Positions 4,797 to 10,630 of a DNA stretch of 10,630 nt are shown one piece after another (position 1 is the first letter of the stretch; each line of letters begins with the position of its first letter). Where the stretch lies: contig JAGLQM010000020.1 in NCBI GenBank assembly GCA_023136815.1, positions 1 through 10,630 of the forward strand, read 5' to 3'. The DNA is from Thermoplasmata archaeon. GTDB lineage: Archaea; Thermoplasmatota; Thermoplasmata; SG8-5. The position numbers were made by a program, and so were the translations under genes. The notes beneath the pieces are model-generated. The model was given only the letters and a program-made list of their open reading frames with translations. It had not been told where the DNA came from and ran no database searches.

Positions 4797-7700
4797 ATGA
4801 AAATAGCATCTTTACTTAACCGTAAGAATAAGAACATAACAGTATTTGCAGTGTTCGCAGTTGCAGTAATGCTTTTGCCGATTGCTTCTGCATTTGTGAA
4901 TCCAACGGATTGGATTGTGGATGTAAATTCACTCCCAGTTACTGAGACCTGGGACATCTTGGAAGCTGGGCCAGTGAACTTGAAATTCCAAGGAATTTCT
5001 GAACCTATAATGCTCAAGATTTACCTTGAGAATACCAGTCCTGTTAATGGCTCCTCCTTCGGATCCTTTGGCTCAATAGAATCAGATAATTCGATATTCA
5101 TTATTAAAAGAACACCAAGTGACAATAATGCAACTATCTATTTTCAAGCATCTATTGGTATGACCGTTCGAATTGAGAAAATCACTAATGGTAACCATAT
5201 TGAAGGTTATGATGATTGTGTGTTAAAAGGAAACACATATCCTGGAAAATTCAATATTGCAGACAATCCAGAATATGCAGAAACACATGAAGATTATGAG
5301 CTTTCCTTGACAATTCCAGGACTTTATAATCATTCTCTGGAGATTCTCACCGATGAAACCATCTCATTCTTCGCCATTACAAATGGCAGTATCTCCCTCT
5401 TTGATGTAATGAACGATGATACCACACCTTATGAACCAGCATTCCCACTCTTCTTACCTGTTGGAACTTCCCAGGTTACTTTGAGGTCAAAGACTGAATC
5501 GGAGGTTACTATAATTATCCGTTCCAATGTATCAAATGCCCACTCAACACCCAACAACTTTGAATTGAATTGGTTGGGGGCCAAAAACCTCCGGGTAACT
5601 GATGACTCGATCATGCAGAACATGCCGCAGATTTATGTGGACATAAACGAGAAAATTCATGTAGTATGGTTTGAGGTGGACGTATTGACAAATAAATCGT
5701 ATATTTATTATAAAAGAAGCGATGATCTTGGCATAACCTGGACTGCTCCCTCTCTGGTGGTAAGTAGGAATTTCCAAGTTATCAAATATCTTACACTTGA
5801 AGGTGAGGGTAATTTCCTTGCAATTGCATGGCAAGAGCAGAGCATATATTTCCCTGAACCAAATCCTGGTCTCATGTATTCTACATTGAGTAATAATAGT
5901 GGAGCTAGCTGGACAATGCCGGCTGAATGGGCACCGGGATGGATCAACCCTGCCATAGATGTTACGAATAATGGAGATATTTATTTCGTGATATCATCAG
6001 GATCGCCTGCGGTTGCTGGCCCGGCTAAACTTTATTATAAATCCAATGGCGGCGGTCTGCAGGAACAATACACGTTTTTGGGCCCGGACAGTGAATATAT
6101 CTCTGGAGTTCCAAGCATAATTGTAAACGGGGCTGAAATTCATGTCACCATAGCGGATTACGCCAGTTCCTATATCTATTACTGGCACCACAATGGAGAA
6201 GGCTGGATTTCAGAAGCGGCAATGATCACCCAGTACAATGGAGATCCGGAACTCGGCCAGATGGATCTTGGAATCAATGGTGATGAATTGTTCATCGTGT
6301 GGAGCGATAATCGGGACGGCCAGTATGATATATATTACAAAAAACAACGTGACGGCACCTGGACCGATGATATCCGGGTTACCAGTACAGATGCGGATTC
6401 AACGAATCCAAAGCTCGCCATAGGATCATCCAATGTGGCAGGAGTTCACCTCGTATGGCAGGAAAAGGATCAGAATGAAACTTCTGCACATTATCGAAGC
6501 CTGGAAGATGCTGGTAGTGTGATGATTACCAGGACCAAAATGTCTGGAGACTCTAATGATTCATATGAACCAAGCATTGCGATTGGTAACTCCGGTGGAT
6601 TTCATATGTGCTGGGTAGATGACAGACATGGCAGTTCCGAGGTATATTATGCAAACAGCGGCGTACCGATAATTAGCATGTCTACGCCCTTAATTCAAGA
6701 TAAGATGGTAACACCCGGCGACCCGGTTACAGTCAGTTCTACAGTTTACAATGACGGTAATGCAGCGGCTTATAATGTCCCGGTTAACTTCTATGCCTTC
6801 TCCGAAGAGGACCTCTTCGCGACAGTGGTCATTGACATACTTCCTGCACATTCCAGCAAGACCGTGAGTGCGACCTGGGACTCGCTTGAGGGTGATCATG
6901 AGATAATTGTTGCGATTGATTTCGATGACACGTTCTCTGATGGTGCTGCTTCCAGTTCTTCGATAGAAATCGCCGTCAATTTCCCGCCTGCTGCACAGGC
7001 CGCAGTTGACCACTGGTTGGCCGACATGATCACAAGTTCAGAGATTGAGGTCCAATCACTTATCAACAATACCTCGGAACAGCAGATTATAAGTTATCTG
7101 GAATGTGTTTTGTATCACCTCGGAGAGGCCTGGGACGACTGCTATAAATTTGAATATTACCAGGTGCTCGACCATATGACCGATGCCATGGCTTATCTGG
7201 AGTGTGCCGAATATGAATATACCTCTCCACCTCAGGAAATATATGATCTAATGGAATCCTTGTGCTATGCCATGGGTGATAAAACAACAACGTTCATTGA
7301 TTACATGGAATCCATGTATGGTTCAGACTCTTCCAATATCCTGACCGCACGGTCCAATTATGACTGTGCCATGAATTCTATTGCTTCTGGATGTTATGAA
7401 ACTTCAATTAATTATTTGATTTGTGCATATGATGGTGCAGCAAATCCTCTTGATGTCTGTAATATCTCCTTCGTGTCTTTCAAGGCGGAAAATGCGTCGG
7501 ATCCTGATGGCGACCTCGTATCATATTTCTGGGACTTTGGCAATGGCATTTACAGCCTTGGCAGTGAAGTTTCTCACCTTTTCCTGGCGATGGGAAATTA
7601 CGACGTTTCACTTGTAGTCACAGATGATGACGGCGCATCCTCCAATAGCAACATCTCCGTATCCATCGAGGACAGCTATTACTGGCCAGATGGTGTTCAT

Positions 7701-10630
7701 GCCTTCAGCTGGTGGTTCCATCAGGTTCGCCCCTGGAATTGGGATTGGGCCTCGCACCTGTGTACATCCTGGTGGTACATGGACTTCCCGTCCTGGTGGG
7801 ATGACGAACCTATCAAATGGAATTATGGCATTGACCTCAACGGCCGCATACACATGGTCAGCGAATGCTTTGACTGGGAATCCGTGGGATGGCTTCCTGA
7901 AGATAACAGCCTGCCCCAGAACATACTATATGATTCTAATGCAAATACAACAGATGAATTCTCCGAGATGGCATTCATTTCCAATTCATCTGCTGATTCC
8001 ATTAAACCGCAATTCGTTCTGGACATGAGAACAGATATCATGTATGTCTCATGGATCGAAGGCGGTTCTGCTCCTGAATTGGTTTATTCGTCCAGTGTTG
8101 ACTCTGGAGTTTCCTGGAGTGAATCTGAATTTATTTCCAGCATACCCTTTACGAACAATTATGACCTTCAAATGAAAATCGGAACATACTCCCGTCTTCA
8201 AAACCCCGTTTTGGATTCCATTGAGGGCAGTGCATTGTACTTCGACGGAATTGACGACTATGTTGACCTTGGCAACAGTGTGGAACTTCAAACGACAGGC
8301 GAGCTGACAATTGAGGCCTGGTTAAAGACATCAATCAATGACCGGTACATGGGTATCGGTGGTAAGCTGGCACTGAACCGGGTTGATTGCTGCCCGACCT
8401 ATTCTGGTTATGCCCTTTCCAAGCGATATTTTATTGGAGATGAGAATAACAGCAAGTTCCAGTTTCAGATAGAAGGCAACGGCACTGGTGAAATGATATA
8501 CAGTGACAATGCATACCTTGACGACGACTGGCATCACGTGGTTGGTGTTAGAAAACTGGTGGATGGGGTATACACAAACCTTCTTTATGTGGATGGCGTA
8601 AAACAATCCCAGGAAGGCATTGAAGATCTTGATGACAGCGGAGGCATCGCATTTATCGGCAGACAGTACAGTGATCTGGATTTACTACGTATGTGGAACG
8701 GGAGCATAGACGAGTTCCGCATCCTCGACAGAGCATTGAGCGATGGCGAGATTCTGTCGGATTACGAAAACGGCCTTGATCATGCATATGTCAGCCGTGA
8801 CGATACAACCGCATGGTATCATCTCAACAATGATGTGACAGACTCCTCGGGAAACGGAAATAACGGCACACTTCATGGGCCTGTATGGACCTCTATTGAG
8901 GGGCAGTCCATGTATTTCGACGGTGTCAAAGATTTCGTTTACTGCGGTAATGGAGAGGAACTTCAGATTATCGGCAATCTGACCCTTGAAGCATGGGTGC
9001 GCCCCTCTGTTCTTAATGAATACATGGGCATCGCCGGAAAATTCAGCATAGACACATCCTGGAACTATAATGGCTATTCCATGGCAAAGCATTCTAACAA
9101 TCACTTCAGGTTCCTGGTTGGAGGCGGCGGCAGCAGCTCCGAAATAATAGAGAGTGATCTGGCATATACCGATCTTGATTGGCACCATGTCGCTTTCGTG
9201 AGAAAATGTGTAAATGGCGTTTACAATAACCTCCTTTTCATCGATGGTGTCCGCCAGTCCCAGGAAGGCAGCAGTCACATGATAAACAGTGGAGAATTCG
9301 CCTTTATCGGAAGACAGTACAGCGATTATAATGCCAGATACTGGAAGGGCGATATTGATGAGGTTCGCTTGCTCAATGTCTCACTTTCCGATTCGGAGAT
9401 ACTGGCAGATTACAATGAAGGCCTTGCCAATAACAAGTACACTAGCATGCCTGGAACCGTATATTACAGGGATTTCAACCAGGAGATTGACGAAGATGTC
9501 AACCTCCCTGACGGAAGAAAACTCATGGCAACAGTCACCACGGTGTTTGGCAGCTTCGATTTCGAGATAATGTCTGACCATGATGGAGATAAGATACCCG
9601 ACACCCAGGATGACAATCCCGGAGAGTTTGACATTGATATGGATGTAAGCTTCCAGGTGGATGCGCAGCACATGTCCGATGACGCAGGCGCATCTGTGGC
9701 TCTTGATTTTGTGAACTATGCCAGCAACGTGACGATCGATGAATGCACATCTGTTCCTCCTGATCTTTCATCGAATGTGGGCGGCTGCTATGACATAAGT
9801 ATGACTGATTCGGTCTACTTCACCGCCGCGGTAAAGATCCAATACGTGGAAGATGACCTTCCGGCCGGTGTATTCGAGGAAACGCTCAGGATGTATTACT
9901 GGAATGGAACTGCCTGGATTGTAATACCAGACAGCGGCGTGAACTCCGACAACAACTATGTATGGTGTCTGGTGAACCATTTCACTATATTTGCCATCGG
10001 CGATTCATCGGATATGGATACGGACAGCGACACACTACCGGATTACTGGGAGATGACAAATGGTCTGAATTCGGGACAGATAAATTCGGAACTGGCAGAT
10101 GCAGATGGTGACGGTTTATATGACATTGAAGAATACAATATCGGAACAAACGCCAATAATACGGATTCAGATAACGACGGGTTGACTGATGGGCAGGAAT
10201 ACAACAATTATTTCCCTTACATCAGAGACATCACAGTCGATAAGAAATTATTCCAATCATCCTCTGAAACATATATTCCAATGAATGATCTCATTCCCGG
10301 TAGTTATACCGGGTCTGTTTATGGAATGGCCAATGTTAACAACTCGAGAGTTGATGATATCTCTGATGCCCTCAACCTCCTGATCGTTTATGATGACCGG
10401 ATCGAAAATGTACCGCTATCTGACTCATCTACAGGTACTGGGTCCGAGGAGTATTACAAGGAAATAGATGTGTCATATCAATTCCAATTCGAACTTGTCG
10501 ATGGATATGAACAGATATGGATCAGAGCAACCGATAAATTCGCGGAGCCTTCTGAATTCTATGTTTATCTCGACAGCATGGAATTGAAATACAAGGGCAG
10601 CGATCCCAACTCCGAAGATACCAGTAATAA
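4797..10630 (+). CDS. Giant secreted multidomain surface protein (propeller, CARDB, PKD, tandem LamG, TSP3-type repeats), 3' end beyond window
   Basis: The frame runs 1944 codons without a stop to the window edge. A signal peptide is clear: Lys/Arg-rich 1-12, hydrophobic 14-29, cleavage likely after ASA (32). Domains in order: a unique N-terminal region (33-280) rich in N-x-S/T sequons; seven propeller repeats (about 282-621), including a perfect Asp-box SDDLGITW (308-315); a CARDB-like domain (about 629-727); a helical module with eight Cys (728-888); a PKD domain (889-959, with SDPDGD and WDFGNG); a Trp-rich stretch (963-1008); orphan blade-like repeats with Asp-box SVDSGVSW (1100-1107); two LamG domains (about 1141-1329 and 1338-1546); Asp-rich calcium-binding-type repeats (1594-1608 and 1739-1802) around a beta-rich segment; and another beta-rich region to the edge. 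These modules bind carbohydrate, calcium or protein outside the cell, suggesting an adhesin or polysaccharide-binding role. No catalytic residues were identified. The C-terminal anchor is not visible. The start is supported by the Shine-Dalgarno sequence and signal peptide. Confidence 0.9.
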   Translation, partial: MKIASLLNRKNKNITVFAVFAVAVMLLPIASAFVNPTDWIVDVNSLPVTETWDILEAGPVNLKFQGISEPIMLKIYLENTSPVNGSSFGSFGSIESDNSIFIIKRTPSDNNATIYFQASIGMTVRIEKITNGNHIEGYDDCVLKGNTYPGKFNIADNPEYAETHEDYELSLTIPGLYNHSLEILTDETISFFAITNGSISLFDVMNDDTTPYEPAFPLFLPVGTSQVTLRSKTESEVTIIIRSNVSNAHSTPNNFELNWLGAKNLRVTDDSIMQNMPQIYVDINEKIHVVWFEVDVLTNKSYIYYKRSDDLGITWTAPSLVVSRNFQVIKYLTLEGEGNFLAIAWQEQSIYFPEPNPGLMYSTLSNNSGASWTMPAEWAPGWINPAIDVTNNGDIYFVISSGSPAVAGPAKLYYKSNGGGLQEQYTFLGPDSEYISGVPSIIVNGAEIHVTIADYASSYIYYWHHNGEGWISEAAMITQYNGDPELGQMDLGINGDELFIVWSDNRDGQYDIYYKKQRDGTWTDDIRVTSTDADSTNPKLAIGSSNVAGVHLVWQEKDQNETSAHYRSLEDAGSVMITRTKMSGDSNDSYEPSIAIGNSGGFHMCWVDDRHGSSEVYYANSGVPIISMSTPLIQDKMVTPGDPVTVSSTVYNDGNAAAYNVPVNFYAFSEEDLFATVVIDILPAHSSKTVSATWDSLEGDHEIIVAIDFDDTFSDGAASSSSIEIAVNFPPAAQAAVDHWLADMITSSEIEVQSLINNTSEQQIISYLECVLYHLGEAWDDCYKFEYYQVLDHMTDAMAYLECAEYEYTSPPQEIYDLMESLCYAMGDKTTTFIDYMESMYGSDSSNILTARSNYDCAMNSIASGCYETSINYLICAYDGAANPLDVCNISFVSFKAENASDPDGDLVSYFWDFGNGIYSLGSEVSHLFLAMGNYDVSLVVTDDDGASSNSNISVSIEDSYYWPDGVHAFSWWFHQVRPWNWDWASHLCTSWWYMDFPSWWDDEPIKWNYGIDLNGRIHMVSECFDWESVGWLPEDNSLPQNILYDSNANTTDEFSEMAFISNSSADSIKPQFVLDMRTDIMYVSWIEGGSAPELVYSSSVDSGVSWSESEFISSIPFTNNYDLQMKIGTYSRLQNPVLDSIEGSALYFDGIDDYVDLGNSVELQTTGELTIEAWLKTSINDRYMGIGGKLALNRVDCCPTYSGYALSKRYFIGDENNSKFQFQIEGNGTGEMIYSDNAYLDDDWHHVVGVRKLVDGVYTNLLYVDGVKQSQEGIEDLDDSGGIAFIGRQYSDLDLLRMWNGSIDEFRILDRALSDGEILSDYENGLDHAYVSRDDTTAWYHLNNDVTDSSGNGNNGTLHGPVWTSIEGQSMYFDGVKDFVYCGNGEELQIIGNLTLEAWVRPSVLNEYMGIAGKFSIDTSWNYNGYSMAKHSNNHFRFLVGGGGSSSEIIESDLAYTDLDWHHVAFVRKCVNGVYNNLLFIDGVRQSQEGSSHMINSGEFAFIGRQYSDYNARYWKGDIDEVRLLNVSLSDSEILADYNEGLANNKYTSMPGTVYYRDFNQEIDEDVNLPDGRKLMATVTTVFGSFDFEIMSDHDGDKIPDTQDDNPGEFDIDMDVSFQVDAQHMSDDAGASVALDFVNYASNVTIDECTSVPPDLSSNVGGCYDISMTDSVYFTAAVKIQYVEDDLPAGVFEETLRMYYWNGTAWIVIPDSGVNSDNNYVWCLVNHFTIFAIGDSSDMDTDSDTLPDYWEMTNGLNSGQINSELADADGDGLYDIEEYNIGTNANNTDSDNDGLTDGQEYNNYFPYIRDITVDKKLFQSSSETYIPMNDLIPGSYTGSVYGMANVNNSRVDDISDALNLLIVYDDRIENVPLSDSSTGTGSEEYYKEIDVSYQFQFELVDGYEQIWIRATDKFAEPSEFYVYLDSMELKYKGSDPNSEDTSN
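8217..9434 (+). repeat. Tandem LamG duplication inside the giant gene
   Basis: Two units, beginning SIEGSALYFDG (8217) and SIEGQSMYFDG (8892), are 225 codons apart. They share a series of blocks: ELTIEAW/NLTLEAW, YMGI, DDDWHHV/DLDWHHV, VDGVKQSQEG/IDGVRQSQEG, FIGRQYSD and a DYENGL/DYNEGL end. The DNA has diverged but keeps short identical tracts such as TCCCAGGAAGGCA. The second unit also has a leading strand motif, AWYHLNNDVTDSSGNGNNG, that has no obvious counterpart before the first. Confidence 0.85.

Noticed and set aside
5640-6659. Calling the giant protein a sialidase enzyme
   Set aside because: Asp-boxes mark a fold, not activity. I could not identify the Arg triad or the Tyr/Glu pair, and most repeats lack intact Asp-boxes.
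7624-8028. A 134-codon plus-strand frame overlapping the giant gene
   Set aside because: It lies in another frame across the PKD-Trp-rich region, where the main frame is continuous and motif-bearing. It has no supporting signal.
8685-9278. A 197-codon open frame on the minus strand opposite the LamG region
   Set aside because: The plus-strand frame encodes clear LamG domains here. The minus frame shows no recognisable motif, and long antisense frames are common opposite Asp/Gly-rich coding sequence.
1-10630. tRNA, rRNA, riboswitch or CRISPR array
   Set aside because: I saw no cloverleaf with a TTCGA-type T-loop in the gaps, no rRNA core sequence and no regularly spaced short repeats. The gaps are too short for most of these.

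Overview
The window looks archaeal. It carries a DRG-type GTPase, a fused hexulose-6-phosphate synthase/RraA protein and a TraB-family protein. AT-rich TATA-like boxes sit about 26-28 bases before the start codons of three genes, which suggests leaderless transcripts. Together with a very large secreted protein built of propeller, CARDB, PKD, LamG and thrombospondin type 3 modules, this would fit Thermoplasmatota or a neighbouring euryarchaeal group. That placement is an inference; no rRNA or other decisive marker is present.

Layout: (1) 1-230, the 3' end of an IS481/IS3-like integrase-type transposase, cut by the window edge. (2) 291-1409 (+), DRG/Obg-family GTPase. (3) 1410-1744, a gene-free convergent gap packed with inverted repeats. 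(4) 1745-3034 (-), HPS-RraA fusion, preceded on the same strand by (5) 3087-3779 (-), a short soluble TraB-family protein; the two may form an operon. (6) 3780-3860, a compact divergent promoter region. (7) 3861-4502 (+), a SerB-like HAD phosphatase with an unusual motif IV. (8) 4503-4796, an intergenic region with hairpins, near-direct repeats and a dyad that also occurs, with the same 19-base spacing, at 1493-1525. (9) 4797-10630 (+), a giant secreted protein that reads without a stop to the end of the window (1944 codons) and continues beyond it.

The small genes look like core metabolism and housekeeping: translation-linked GTPase, ribulose/formaldehyde metabolism, small-molecule phosphatase. 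They show no functional link to the surface protein beyond proximity. The giant gene dominates the window. It has a signal peptide, about seven propeller repeats, a CARDB-like domain, a helical module with eight cysteines, a PKD domain, an extremely Trp-rich stretch, orphan blade-like repeats with a perfect Asp-box, two tandem LamG domains and Asp-rich calcium-binding-type repeats. This is the architecture of an adhesin or a carbohydrate-binding surface protein. Its C-terminus, and so its anchoring mode, lies outside the window.
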